Part shown: positions 30,271-40,794 of the stretch, piece after piece
Position numbering within the stretch: position 1 is the stretch's first letter
How the letters are laid out: the number at the start of each line of letters is the position of its first letter
Source of the DNA: CAWCAL01 sp963695075
GTDB taxonomy: Bacteria > Actinomycetota > Acidimicrobiia > Acidimicrobiales > CAWCAL01
Direction of reading: 5' to 3'
Length of the DNA stretch: 64,000 bases
NCBI GenBank assembly: GCA_963695075.1
Contig: CAVOFR010000007.1
Span: forward strand, 558,001 to 622,000
The notes under the pieces: generated by a model
Seen by the model: the letters and a program-made list of their open reading frames with translations, nothing else
What the model was told of the DNA's origin: nothing
Database searches by the model: none
Program-made: the position numbers and the translations under genes

Positions 30271-33200
30271 TCTTCGAGAGCATCGTCAACCGGGGCGAGT
30301 TCTTCTCGAACCACTACCTCGACGCCGTCATCGGCGGCGACCTCGGCGACCTGCGGGGCACGTGGAAGGAGATCGAGGAGCAGGGCGAGACCACCGCCCG
30401 GCGCCGGATCACGGGCATGCGCCCAGGCCGTTCTTCACGGCCCGTGCCGCCGCGATCGAGGCGTCGCGGTCGAACCGGACCGCCGCGCTGGGCCGAGCTG
30501 AACGACGTGCGTGCTCGACCGCGCTCGGGCTTCGCCGCCCGAGCGCACCGAGCTGGGAGCTGAAGCGCAACACCGAGCACCTGGTCACCGTCCCGGTCGC
30601 CGCCCACGTCGAGACCAGCACCGGACTGCTGCTGGTCGCCGATCGAGGCCGGCCTGGCCGACTCGGTCGACGACCTGTTCGACGTACGACGAGGCACTGC
30701 TCCACGAGGTCGAGCAGCCCGGCCAGCTGCTGCGACCCGCTGCATGCGCAGCGACGACAAGCGAGCGGTGCACGCGGCCGTCGGACGCGGTGGGCGAGAT
30801 CTTCTCCACCGACGAGCCGCCCCGCTACGTGCTGGTGCTGGGCGGCAACGTGGTGCTGCTGGCCGAGCGGGCCAAGTGGGCCGAGGGCCGCTTCCTCGGC
30901 CGTCGACCTCGACGCGCGCCCTGGAACGCAACGACACCAAGGCCAAGGGCGAGCTGGAGACCATCGCCGCGCTGTTCTCGGCCGATGTCATCGTGCCCGA
31001 GGCGCTCGAGGGCACGACCGGCCAGTCGCTGCTCGAGGAGCTGGTCGACGAGCTCCCACAAGCACGCGGTGGGCGTGTCGAAGGAGCTGCGCAACGGCAT
31101 CCGCGAGTCGATCGAGCTGCTGGCCAACGAGGTCATCGACCAGCTCGACGACCAGGCCCAGGCCAGCAGCCAGAAGCTCGTACTCCCGCTCCGACGTCGA
31201 CGCCGACCGAGCTCACCCGCCAGTGCCTGCGCTACCTGTTCCGGCTGCTGGTGCTGCTCTACGCCGAGTCGCGGCCCGAGCTCGGCATCCTGCCCGCCGA
31301 CGATGCCGCCTACGTCGAGGGCTACAGCCTCGACCGGCTGCGCGAGCTGTGCGCTGATGGAGCTCGACGACGACACGGCCCGCAACGGCAGCCATCTGCA
31401 CCAGTCGCTCGACCTGCTGTTCGAGCTGGTCAACGACGGCTACCACGCCGAGCAGGCCGAGCAGCAGCTGGCTGCTCCACGACCATCGCCGACGCCGAGA
31501 GCGCCGAGCGCTCGGCCGAGGACTACCTCCAGTTCCCCGGCCTGCACGCCGAGCTGTTCGATCCCGGCTCCACCAGCCTGCTCAACCAGGTGACGCTGCG
31601 CAACGAGGCACTCCAGCAGGTGCTGCGACAAGCTGATGCTGGCCCCGGGCGAAGACGCCAAGGACGCGGCCGGGTTCATCTCCTACGCCCAGCTCGGCAT
31701 CAACCAGCTCGGCGCGGTCTACGAGGGGCTGATGGCCTACACCGGGTTCTTCGCCGACCGAGGACCTGTACGAGGTGGCCAAGGGCGGCGACCCGTCCGA
31801 CGGCACCTGGATGCTGCCGGTCGACGACGCCGACGACTACCCCGACGACGTGTTCGTCACCCGCACCGACGAGGTCACCGGCGACGACCGGAGCGGGTCC
31901 TGCACCCGAAGGGCAGCTTCGTGTTCCGCCTGTCGGGCCGCGACCGGCAGCGCAGCGCCAGCTACTACACGCCCGAGGTGCTCACCCGCTGCGTGGTGCA
32001 AGCACGCCCTGGCCGAGCTGTTGGGCACCGACGACTACGCCCGCGAGCCCGGCGGCAGCGCCGGCATCACCGAGGCCACCGAGATCCTGGACCTCACCAT
32101 CTGCGAGCCGGCGCTGGGCTCGGGGGCGTTCCTCAACGAGGCGATCAACCAGCTCGTCGGCCGAGTACCTCAAGCGCCGCCAGGCCGAGCTGGGCGAGAC
32201 GCTCGACGCCGACCGCTACCAGCGCGAGCTCCAGAAGGTGAAGGCCCACTTCGCCCTCCACCAGAGCTACGGCGTCGACCTCAACGCCACCGCGGTCGAG
32301 CTGGCCGAGGTCAGCCTGTGGCTGAACTGCATGTACCCCGGCCTGAAGGCACCGTGGTTCGGCCTGCAGCTCCGCCGGGGCAACAGCCTGATCGGCTGCC
32401 GCCGGGCCACCTGGCGGGTGAGCCAGCTCGGCGACCGGCCGTGGGCCGAGACCACGGAAGGGCAAGGTCCAGCCGCCGGTCGACCGCAAGCTGTCCGACG
32501 GCCCGCTCGACGACGACGAGATCCACCACTTCCTCCTGCCCGGCCACGGCTGGGCTGCGGTCGCCGGCCGCAAGGAGGCCAAGGAGCTGCGCGACCGACG
32601 AGGCCGAAGGCGCTGCAGGAGTGGCGCAAGGCGATCCAGAAGGCGCCCGACGAAGACCGACGCCGAGCGGCTGACCGCGCTGGCCGCGGGCGTCGAGCGG
32701 CTGTGGGCGAGCGCGGCCGAGTGGATCGCCGTCACCCAGCAGCGGCTGCGCCGGCCGATCGACGTCTACGGCGCCGAGCCGAGCGCCGCCGGCGCTGCGG
32801 CGCTCAGCCGAGCCGAGGCCGAAGCGCTGCTGCGACGACCCCGACTCGCCGCTCGGCCGGCTCCGCACGCTGATGGACGCCTGGGTCGGCCTGTGGTTCT
32901 GGCCCCTCGACATCGGCGACCAAGCCACCGACCTGGGGCGAGTGGCTCCAGGTCGCCGAGGCGCTCGTCCGCCCCGACGCAGCGCCGGCGCCGATCGGCC
33001 AGCTCGACCTGCTTCGCCGACCTCCAGGCGATGATCGACGCCGCCGAGCAGGCCAAGCGCCGGCCAGGTGCCGGTGGCCGAGCTGCGGGAGCAGCACCCG
33101 TGGCTGGCCGTCGCGCTGCGACGCCGCCGACGGGAGGGCGCCTGGCACTGGGACCTCGAGTTCGCGCCGGTGTTCCGAGCGAGGCGGGTTCGACCTCCAG

Positions 33201-35126
33201 GTCGGGAACCCGCCGTGGGTGCGGCCGACTGGAAGGACGACCTGGTCCTGGCCGAGCTCGACCCGTGGTGGGGCATCACCGAGAAGCCGCCGAGCGGCGG
33301 TCAGAAGGACCGCCGGGCGGTCGACCTGGCCGAGCCGGCGTGCGCAGACGAGCTACCTGGCCGAGCTGGCCAGCGCCGAGGGCGTGGTCGAGAGCCTCGG
33401 CTCGCCGGTGCTGCGACCAGTGCTGGCCGGCGTCCAGACCAACCTCTACATGGTGTTCATGGACACGATCTGGCGCCACCTGCGCCGAGCGGGGATCGTC
33501 GGGCTGCTCCACCCCGAGAGCCACTTCGTGGACCCGAAGGCCGGAGCGCTTCGGCGGGCAGACGTATCGGCCACCTTCGTCGCCACTGGCAGTTCGTCGA
33601 ACGAGCTGCATGCTGTTCGAGGACATCGCACGACACGGAGCTCTACGGCGTCCACGTCTACGCGAGCCCGGCGAGCCGACGTTCGCTTCATCCAGGTCTC
33701 GGCCTGTTCCACCCCGACGACGGTCGACGGCTCGCTCGACCACGACGGCAGCGGCGAGCGTCCCGGCGATCCAGCACCCCGCGGGCGGCTGGGACCTCCG
33801 CCCACACCGCGCTCGGGTCGCTCACGATCGACCGAGGATGTCCTCGCCGACTGGGCCCGGCTGTTCGACGAGCCGGGCACACCGGCGGCCGAGGCCCGTC
33901 TGCTGCGCCCGGTGACGACCGGCCGACCTCGAGGCTCTGTCGGTGCTGGCCGATCAGCCGGTCCGCCTCGCCGATCACGACTACCACTGGACCGCGGGCT
34001 GGCACGAGAAGGGCGCCAAGACCGACGGCATCATCCGGTGGGAGACCGCGGTGCCCGCGTCGTGGGACGAGGTCATCCTGCAGGGCCCCCACTTCACGGT
34101 CGCCACGCCGTTCGCCAAGCAGCCCAACGAGAACTGCAAGCACAACCAGGACTACAGCGACTGGGACCTCGAGCAGCTCCCCGAGCGGGTCATCCCCCGC
34201 ACCAACTACCAGCGAGCCTGCGACCGCGACGAGTACGACGCCGACCTCGCCCACTGGGACGGCCAGCCGAGCACGCAGCTGCTGGCGCGTCGCTTGGCGC
34301 CGGATGACGCAGCCCGGGCTCGAGCGGTCGCTCCACGCCGCGCATCGTCCCGCCTGGACCCGCACACGTCAACACCGTCACACTCGCTGCGCTTGCCGAC
34401 ACTCGGCAGACGGCGCTAGTTGGCTGGGCTCTGGTCGACCTTGCCGTATCGACTACCTCGTCAAGGTGTCCGGCAAGCGCGACATCCAGGACGAGCTGGC
34501 TCGACCGATTCCCGCATTCCGACCGGATCACCCCTCGATCCGGCCGCTCCTCCTCCGCACCCTCCGGCTCAACTGCCTCACGGCGGACTACGCGCCGCTG
34601 TGGGAGGAGCTGTTCGACCCGGCCTGGCGGCAGGATCGCTGGACCGATCCCGACTTCGACCGCGATCGCCCTCGGCGACGTCGAGCCCACGTGGTCGATG
34701 GCCACGCCGCTGCGCCGGGACCAGGAGCGCCGCATGGCGCTGGTCGAGCTCGATGCGCTGGCCGCGCTCATGCTCGGGCTCACCGCCGAGCAGCTCTGCG
34801 CGATGTACCGCACGCAGTTCGCGGTGCTGCGGAAGTACGAGTACAAGATGGCCTTCGACGCCGAGGGCCGGAAGCTCTGCGGCTACCACCAGTCCGCCGG
34901 CTACCGCCAGGCCCAGCTCCAGGACCAGGCCAAGGCCGGCGACCTACCGAAGGAGTGGAAGAACCTCTGGACCCTCTTCGAGCAGTACGAGGAGGACCCC
35001 GACAGCGTCGACTGGCTCGGCCACTACACGCCCCCCTTCACCCGAGCCGACCGCGAGCTCGAGATGACCAGGGCCTACAACGAGTTCCAACGCCGCCTCG
35101 ACGCAGGGGAGTACGCGCATGGATGA
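30267..35126 (+). CDS. drmMI-like: giant Eco57I/PglX-like adenine DNA methyltransferase (DrmMI-like), frameshifted
   Basis: Start ATG 30267 overlapping the SNF2 stop by 4 bp; about 1,610 residues. The N-terminal 550 residues are a helical domain (MIFESIVNRGEFFSNHYL onwards). The methylase core has SASYYTPEVLTRCVV, motif I ICEPALGSGAFLNEAI near 32100, the HQSYGVDLNATAVELAEVS strand, RRGNSLIGCRR, and catalytic motif IV LQVGNPPWVRP near 33205. A target-recognition and helical C-terminus follows (LVELDALAALMLGLT, KYEYKMAFDAEGRKLCG). Single extra bases occur at 30641 and 30684 and many other shifts exist, so the frame is error-laden rather than decayed. It modifies adenine in host DNA. No separate cognate restriction subunit is adjacent, as expected for DISARM/BREX. 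Confidence 0.75.
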
Positions 35127-35814
35127 GGCATCAATGATTGTCGGGGCCGTGTTGTCGACTCTTGGCGGCGAGGTGGCCAAGACGGTGGCCGTACCGCTGA
35201 CTGCGCGGAGGGAGGTCTGGATCGAGAAGCGCAAGGCAGCGATCCGGCAGCGTCGAGGAGGCGAGCGAGCAGATGGCTGACGGCCGACCGGTCACTCCAA
35301 GTGATCGTGTCGCATTCAAGGCATTCATGGAGGCAGCGTTCACCGACGATGAACTCTCCGCCGATTATCTCGGCGGGGTGCTCGCAGCGAGTGGTCCCGA
35401 CGATGACAGCGGCGTTCCGATCATTGCCCAGATCGGTCGCCTCTCGAGCCTCCAGCTCCGCATGCACTACGTGATGTACCGCGAGCTCCATCTGACCTGG
35501 CCGGCCGACGCGGTCGGCGGTGGATCTGCATCAACGGAACGAGCTCCCCCATCTGCGGTTCGACGTCGACACATCTCCTGCCAGCCTTGGAGGTCGATAG
35601 TGCCGCTCGGCTGCCGAGCGTGCTTGGGGTGCTTGACCGCGAAGACCTAATCAGTAGTGATTGGAACCTCGCCTCAGCTGAGCGAGTGCATCCACCGCCA
35701 GCCTTGGAGATGCGGCCGAGCAGTGCCGGCGCTGAACTCTTCATGTGGGGCCACGGCGTGGCGCCGCCTATCCCGGAGCGGATCTTCAACCGCGATCTGG
35801 TCTTGATCTGCTGA
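35119..35814 (+). CDS. DUF4393 (Abi-alpha)-like protein, frameshifted
   Basis: Start ATG 35119 inside the methylase stop (8-bp overlap), so it is the third gene of that operon; about 230 residues after joining frame changes near 35240, 35520 and 35580. The N-terminus is an amphipathic helix followed by a basic segment (RREVWIEKRKAAIRQR). The middle reads FKAFMEAAFTDDELSADYLG then GVLAASGPDDD and IIAQIGRLSSLQLRMHYVMY, matching the pattern of Abi-alpha/DUF4393 proteins (acidic residues before a leucine-rich LLA segment). Those proteins are linked to abortive infection. The match is by eye and only moderate. Confidence 0.45.
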
Positions 35815-35890
35815 CCGAAGTACCGCCCTGTGGAGAGGGATGCCTGTCCTACTACACGCCGATCGGCGACGCGACCTCCCCCTGAGCCCA

Positions 35891-36019
35891 CGCCCGCGGG
35901 CGCGGGTCGCGATGCAGCAGTGGACCTCACACCAAGGGAGCTCGTCGCCTTCCCGATCGCTGCGGTCTGCGCGTGGGTAGGGTCGAACTACGTTCGACCC
36001 TACATCGGGGGTGTGACAG
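35891..36019 (+). repeat. palindromic element, copy 2, with flanking GC palindromes
   Basis: The 27-bp inverted repeat at 35977-36003 is identical to copies 1 and 3 and in the same orientation, again followed by GGGGTGTGACAG (36008-36019). Here the GC palindrome CGCCCGCGGGCG lies upstream at 35891-35902, and a degenerate one (cgcgcccggcgggcgg) lies downstream at 36044-36060. The 303-bp gap 35815-36117 holds nothing else. Confidence 0.88.
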
Positions 36020-36117
36020 CGGTGGCGGGAGAGTGGTGGCCCCCGCGCCCGGCGGGCGGGGCCGGCGAGACCCTGGCATGATCTTGACCCGTCGCCCGAT
36101 CGTGCGGCAGGTGATCC

Positions 36118-37289
36118 ATGGGGATGAGGGGATGGCGAAATGGCCCACGGAAGATCCTGGTCGTTGGACCCGGTGGCAGGAGAGTGGTCCTCACCGAGGT
36201 GGAGGCCCATGACGAAGCGCAACTGCAGCAGTGCCTCACGGAGAACCCCGACTTGATCCCCATCGAAGAATTCGGATGGTCCGCGCCGCTCATGGTGGTC
36301 GGCCGTGAGACGTCGCTCGCCTCCGGGGCACCGGACCTGGTCGGCATCGCCCCGGGTGGCGAGATTCTCGTCGCCGAGTTCAAGACCGGACCGAAGAACC
36401 CCGACTTCCGTGCCGCGCTCTCCCAGGCGATCGACTACGGAGCGGACATGTGGCAGATGTCCTTCGATGAGTTCGAAGCCGCCGTGGCCGTCAGGTACTT
36501 CAACAGCCCGTACTGCCCGACCGACTCGCCCTGTCACGGGGCGAAGTCGCTCATGGAGGCGGCTGAGGCAACCTGGGGCGATGACTGGGACAATGAGGAC
36601 CGCAGCCAGTTCGGGGACCGCGTCGAAGCGGCGCTCGGGCAGGGGTCCTTTCTCTACGCGGTGGTGGCCCAACGGTTCACGCCGGCCATGGAGAGGACGG
36701 CTCGGTACCTGAACGCCACCGGCAGGTCCTTCCGCGTCGCGCTCGTAGAGCTGATCCGCTTTGCCAGCGAGTCCGAGGACATCGAGGCGTTCGAGGCTCG
36801 CACCGTCGTCAAACCACCCCCAGACAGCGGACCGGGTGGCACGGGCGATCGGAAGCCGCCAGTGGATCCTGACTCCTTCTTCCCCCCGAGGCTGACGATC
36901 GTTGCCGGGAGATCCTGGATGACGTCCTTTCGTTCTGCTCTGGCTTGGGTCTGATCATCTTCTGGGGGACGACGGGATTTTCCATCCGCGTCCGGACGAG
37001 CGACCGGCCCGAGCCTCTGTCGATCGGCTGGGTGTTCCCACCCGGCGTCAGCGGATGGATGGGACTCACCGACCAGACCCTCGGGTTCGACGAGAGCTCC
37101 GCCCAGCACACGCCGAGTATCGCCCCCGCTTTGGCGGAGTACGTCAACGTGGTGGGAGAGCTCCCTGGCGCCGTTCCGACGACGGTCGTGTCGCTGTCAG
37201 CGTTCACCTTCTCGTGCGAAGCGCTGATCGAGAACAACGCGGCGATCAAGGAGATCGTGGCTTCTCTCGTCCACGCAGTGTCCGAGTAG
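36118..37289 (+). CDS. PD-(D/E)XK nuclease of the DUF91/NucS-like type
   Basis: Start ATG 36118. The first 130 residues have the DUF91-like pattern: HDEAQLQQCLTENPDLIP, catalytic Asp in SGAPDLVGIAPGG, E-x-K in ILVAEFKTGPKNPDF, and Gln in ALSQAIDYGADMW. A middle helical part follows (ERTARYLNATGRSFRVALVE). A frame change near 36900 connects to EILDDVLSFCSGLGLI and a C-terminal beta domain that ends at 37289, about 390 residues in all. Such nucleases cut branched or mismatched DNA or act as defence effectors. It is a stand-alone cassette between two copies of the palindromic element. Confidence 0.6.
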
Positions 37290-37339
37290 CAGTAGGCCTT
37301 GAACGAGCAGCTCAACGACTGAGCTGGAGCGGACCGGCG

Positions 37340-37661
37340 TCAGCCGGCGATGAGGTCCACGATTACGGCGACGACCACGATCGCTGTCACCGCCTGGGTT
37401 CCGATGATCCATGGCGTGGCGAACGGTCGGAGCTCGGTCCTGGTTCGGGCGGCGAGGCCGACCGCCAGTAAGCCCGAGCGCGGCCAGCGGGAACCACCAG
37501 CGGAGATTCAGCGCCAGCCCTGCGACGAAGAACCCGGTGATGCCGACGACGAACCGCCAGAACCAATGCTCTGCGAGCTCGCGGAGCGTGGGTTCGTCCT
37601 CGCCATCCCGTTCGGTCCATGCGTCCTTCTGGTCGACCCAGGCGGTCAGCTTGTCATACAA
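37340..37661 (-). CDS. small membrane protein downstream of the NERD gene
   Basis: Probable TTG start at 37661, overlapping the end of the NERD gene by 8 bp. The product has an acidic first third (DQKDAWTERDGEDEPT), then hydrophobic helices (FVVGITGFFVAGLALNL, WFPLAALGL and, after a frame change near 37460, TAIVVVVAVIVDLIAG). About 107 residues. It could instead be the C-terminal membrane part of the NERD protein joined by one shift. Function unknown. Confidence 0.45.
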
Positions 37662-38400
37662 CGGCGTCGATCTCGGCTGGGGTCAGCGACGCTTCATTCA
37701 AGTGAGAGAGCACCGTCCGCAGATGCTCTCCCGCGATCACGTTCACGCCCTCGGGTGTTCGAATCGGCTCATCGCCGGCCTGGCTGACCTCTCGGCCCCA
37801 TACGACGACGAGCGACGTGATTCTGGCATCGCGCTTCGCGCCCCACCCGAGGTGGCCTTGCACGTCCTTCTGGTTGCGGAGTGCCTGCTCGGCGGCGTCG
37901 AGAACGAGCGGATCAAGGCGATCGAGCTGCCGTCTTCCCGACCAGAACTTGGACTCGATCACGATCACGCCGTCGGGGCCGACGGCGATGTGGTCGATGT
38001 CGGCCCGGCCACGAAACACCAGATGGTTGATCGTGCGCCAACCCTTGCGTCGCAGTCGACGTAGCTCGACGTCGGTCCATTCCTCGCCGGTGATGCCCAT
38101 CGCACCGGTCGCGGCACCGCTGTCGACGAAGCACCAGTGGTGCATTGCTGCGCCCGCCGTTGCGACATAGAGCCCCAGCACAAACCACCGACCCTCCTCC
38201 AGTGGCGACAAGGAGAGAAGGAGCCAGAGCGGAAGCGCGAGGAGGGCGAAGAGGGTTCCGGCCAGGGCGAGCGCCTTCACGTTCGCTCGCACGTAGGAGT
38301 CGAAGCGTTGCCGGGAGAACTCCTCGCCACTGCGACCGGCCCGGGCGGTGCCGTACTGCCGTTCTGCGCGGCGGCGCCGGAGTCGGTCAGCTGGTCCCAC
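37654..38400 (-). CDS. membrane protein with NERD (nuclease-related) domain
   Basis: 248 residues from GTG 38400. A basic N-terminus (RLRRRRAERQYG) is followed by two transmembrane helices (ALALAGTLFALLALPLWLLL, then VLGLYVATAGAAMHHW). A cytosolic NERD domain follows: GEEWTDVELRRLRRKGW, ADIDHIAVGPDGVIVIESKF (Asp and E-x-K core) and DVQGHLGWGAKRD. NERD domains are related to PD-(D/E)XK nucleases and are common in membrane-anchored DNA-processing or defence proteins. The HNH gene lies 12 bp upstream on the same strand, so the pair may share a transcript. Confidence 0.7.
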   Translation of the reverse strand: MGPADRLRRRRAERQYGTARAGRSGEEFSRQRFDSYVRANVKALALAGTLFALLALPLWLLLSLSPLEEGRWFVLGLYVATAGAAMHHWCFVDSGAATGAMGITGEEWTDVELRRLRRKGWRTINHLVFRGRADIDHIAVGPDGVIVIESKFWSGRRQLDRLDPLVLDAAEQALRNQKDVQGHLGWGAKRDARITSLVVVWGREVSQAGDEPIRTPEGVNVIAGEHLRTVLSHLNEASLTPAEIDAVV

Positions 38401-38412
38401 GCGTGAAGCGTG

Positions 38413-39555
38413 TCAGAGGAAGCAGCCGGACTGCGAGTGGGTCGCCCCACGGAGACCACGAATCAAGGCCCTGATCTCGCCGAAGGGGATGGGCCACCGA
38501 CGGCGGCGGCGGCCCATGCCCGGGCCAGCCACCTCGTGGACGAGTCGGTGGTGGAACGAGCAGAGCAGGATGAGGTTGGCGACGATCGTCGGGCCGCCGT
38601 GCTCGCGGTGGATGACGTGGTGGGCGTGGAGGAACTGGCGGGCGGTGCAGCCGGGGTACCGGCAGTGCTGGTCCCGCTCGTGGAGGAGTCGGAGCTGGCG
38701 CTTGGTCGGGGCAGGTCGAGCCGGCGAGGCGTCGATGGGTGCTCCGTCGCTGTCGTGGACCAGCGCCCGCACGGTGCTCTCGCAAAGCAGCTGGCTGACC
38801 TGCGGGTCGGGCACCGGCGTGCCGTCAGGTAGCGCGGCGACGAGGGCTCCGTCCTTGGTTCGGGCGACGTGGACGAGTACTTCGGCGCCGACACCGCCGC
38901 CTCGACGCGATGAGCTCGACGAGTGGCGTCGGCTCGAGACTGGCCGAGGGACGCGCCCGTGGGCGCGGTGGTCCGCATGACCTGGGTGTCGACGCCAGCC
39001 TGGACGGCGTCCAGCGTCGATGGGTGGGAGTCGGACGGTGAAGGTCGTCATGCCGTCCGGCTCGGTTCGCCAGGAAACATGGCGAGCGTCGAACTGCGCG
39101 GCCGAGATCGAGTCGGCTGAATCGTGCCGCTGCTGCCAGGCCGCGAGGATCACACCGAGCCGGCCGGCCGGGCACGGTGCGGCCAGCTCGACGAGCTCGT
39201 CGATGGTGTCGGGCGTCGGCGAGCCGGGAGATGACTTTGGCCTTGGCGTAGGACAGGCGTGCCCTCGGCTACGGCCTGGTCGAGCGCCGGGAGCGCAACG
39301 AGCGCTCGAGCGACCCGGAGCTGTTCTCGTGCGGTGCTGCGTTCGATCCCGCAGACCTCGGCCCACCACGCGGTGCACGAGGTTGCGCCGTGCAGGACCC
39401 AGCCGTTGCGAGCGTCGTACTCGGCCAGCAGGTGAAGCAGTCGGTGCTTCGAGCTGTGTCGGTCCTGGGCCACGGCGACACAGCTCGGCTTCGAGCTCGG
39501 GAAGGGGGAGGAGCGAGAGGTCGCTCGGCTCGTTCTTGACGGCGTGCTCGGACAT
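38413..39555 (-). CDS. HNH endonuclease with DUF222-type N-terminal domain, frameshifted
   Basis: Start ATG 39555 (MSEHAVKNEPSD). The N-terminal domain (WVLHGATSCTAWWAEVCG, ARALVALPALDQAVAEG) is of the DUF222/13E12 type, widespread in actinobacterial genomes. The C-terminal HNH centre reads DQHCRYPGCTARQFLHAHHV, then HGGPTIVANLILLCSFHH, with all expected Cys and His. About 380 residues with frame changes near 39470, 39250 and 38980. These genes multiply as mobile-like units. One palindromic element copy sits 78 bp upstream of its start. Confidence 0.78.
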   Translation of the reverse strand: MSEHAVKNEPSDLSLLPLPELEAELCRRGPGPTQLEAPTASPAGRVRRSQRLGPARRNLVHRVVGRGLRDRTQHRTRTAPGRSSARCAPGARPGRSRGHACPTPRPKSSPGSPTPDTIDELVELAAPCPAGRLGVILAAWQQRHDSADSISAAQFDARHVSWRTEPDGMTTFTVRLPPIDAGRRPGWRRHPGHADHRAHGRVPRPVSSRRHSSSSSRRGGGVGAEVLVHVARTKDGALVAALPDGTPVPDPQVSQLLCESTVRALVHDSDGAPIDASPARPAPTKRQLRLLHERDQHCRYPGCTARQFLHAHHVIHREHGGPTIVANLILLCSFHHRLVHEVAGPGMGRRRRRWPIPFGEIRALIRGLRGATHSQSGCFL

Positions 39556-39632
39556 GCGCGACTTCCCGGTTATCGAGGCGCTGACTGGGGAAGTCGCTCG
39601 TCGTTCTTGCGGCCCGCTCGACCCCTTCACGC

Positions 39633-39706
39633 GTAGGGTCGAACTACGTTCGACCCTACCCCTGGGGTGTGACAGTCGACCTTCGGGGCGCGCCCGCGGG
39701 CGCGGG
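39633..39706 (+). repeat. palindromic element, copy 3, with GC-rich palindrome
   Basis: The 27-bp inverted repeat at 39633-39659 is identical to the other copies. GGGGTGTGACAG follows at 39666-39677, then the same 16-bp palindrome CGCGCCCGCGGGCGCG at 39691-39706, as in copy 1. It lies between the divergent HNH and Panacea genes. Confidence 0.9.
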
Positions 39707-39796
39707 TGTCTCGGGCCGATCGGCCGCACGGCGTGGACCGTCTCCCCCGGCGGATACTCAACTGGTGATGAGATGCGGATCTGTAGCGGGGCCAGG

Positions 39797-40389
39797 ATGA
39801 GCTTGACGAGTACGGTTGTCGCGGTGCCGACGCAGTACGACGAGCGCAAGTTCGCGGAGATGGTCCTCTACGCCGCCCAGCTCCTCGAACGCGATCGATC
39901 CGGCGGGGCTACCAAGCTCAACAAGCTGCTCTACTTCGCCGACTTCGCCCATATCCGCAAGACCGGGTCGTCGATCAGCGGGGCCGAGTACCAGAAGCTC
40001 GAGCAAGGACCGGCTCCGCGCCGGCTTGTCCCGGTGCGGACGAAGCTCGTGCAGGATGGCCGAGCCGAGCTGATCGACGAGTTCGATGCCCTCGGCTACC
40101 GGCACCATCGGTTGCTGGTTCGTGACAAACCCGATGCGACCTGTTCAGCTCCGAAGAGAAGGCGACGATCGACGAGGTCGCCGAAGAGCTGCGGTCGCTC
40201 ACGGGCTCGCAGGTCAGCGCTCTGTCCCACGACGGAACTCGGCTGGCAGCTCGTCGATGTCGGGGAAACGATTCCGGACGCCAGCGCCTACCTGACGGCT
40301 GACGCGGAGATTCCCGACCACCTGCGAGAAGCCGTGACGAACGGGCCGCGGAGCTTGTCGCCGAGCACGGCCACCGTGCCGCGGGCTGA
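39797..40389 (+). CDS. Panacea (DUF4065) domain protein, antitoxin-like
   Basis: Start ATG 39797, GCCAGG upstream. The Panacea core is clear: FAEMVLYAAQLLERD, KLNKLLYFADFAHIRKTG, SISGAEYQKLEQGPAPRR (the G-P-x-P-R segment near residue 75) and LVPVRTKLV. Frame changes near 40135 and 40350 connect to an acidic helical C-terminus (EEKATIDEVAEELRSLTG) that ends at the TGA at 40387. Panacea domains act as chaperone-like antitoxins for many unrelated toxins, usually encoded next door. About 195 residues. Confidence 0.65.
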
Positions 40390-40711
40390 ACCACCGCCAA
40401 GACCTTCTCGAGAAGGCGAGAGGTCGCTGGCCACCGTCGGGTCGCGGCCAGACTTCGACGACTTCTGCGTCGGACCGCTGGTGCGGCCCTGCTCGCATGT
40501 GAACGTGGGTTCGACGGGTTGCGGCCGGAATCGACCGGCTCGCCGATCCGTCTGGTTGTCATCCCGGCCTCGGGTCTCTTTCCGCCGTTCGTGTTCTACG
40601 CCATGGAGATCCGACACCGAGCCTAGGCCGAACGTACTGATCGAGCTTCTCGACTTCACGGTGGACGAGGACTATTGGGACACTCATCGCGACGATCCCG
40701 ACGGCCGATAG
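40390..40711 (+). CDS. putative toxin partner of the Panacea protein, frameshifted
   Basis: Coding-like sequence follows the Panacea stop directly and ends at TAG 40709-40711. Joined across frame changes near 40480 and 40622 it reads PDFDDFCV, CERGFDGLRPESTGSP, IRLVVIPASGLFPPFVFYAM, EIRHRA, and LIELLDFTVDEDYWD, roughly 100 residues. Beta-rich sequence of this size behind a Panacea gene fits the toxin position. I do not recognise the family and the start is not defined. No independent promoter is visible, in keeping with a two-gene operon. Confidence 0.4.
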
Positions 40712-40794
40712 CTGAACGAGCTTCGCTCGGCCTGCCCGAGGACACGCTGACTACGCTGCGGCCGATGGGGACGGGACCGAGGGGAGCGCAGAGC

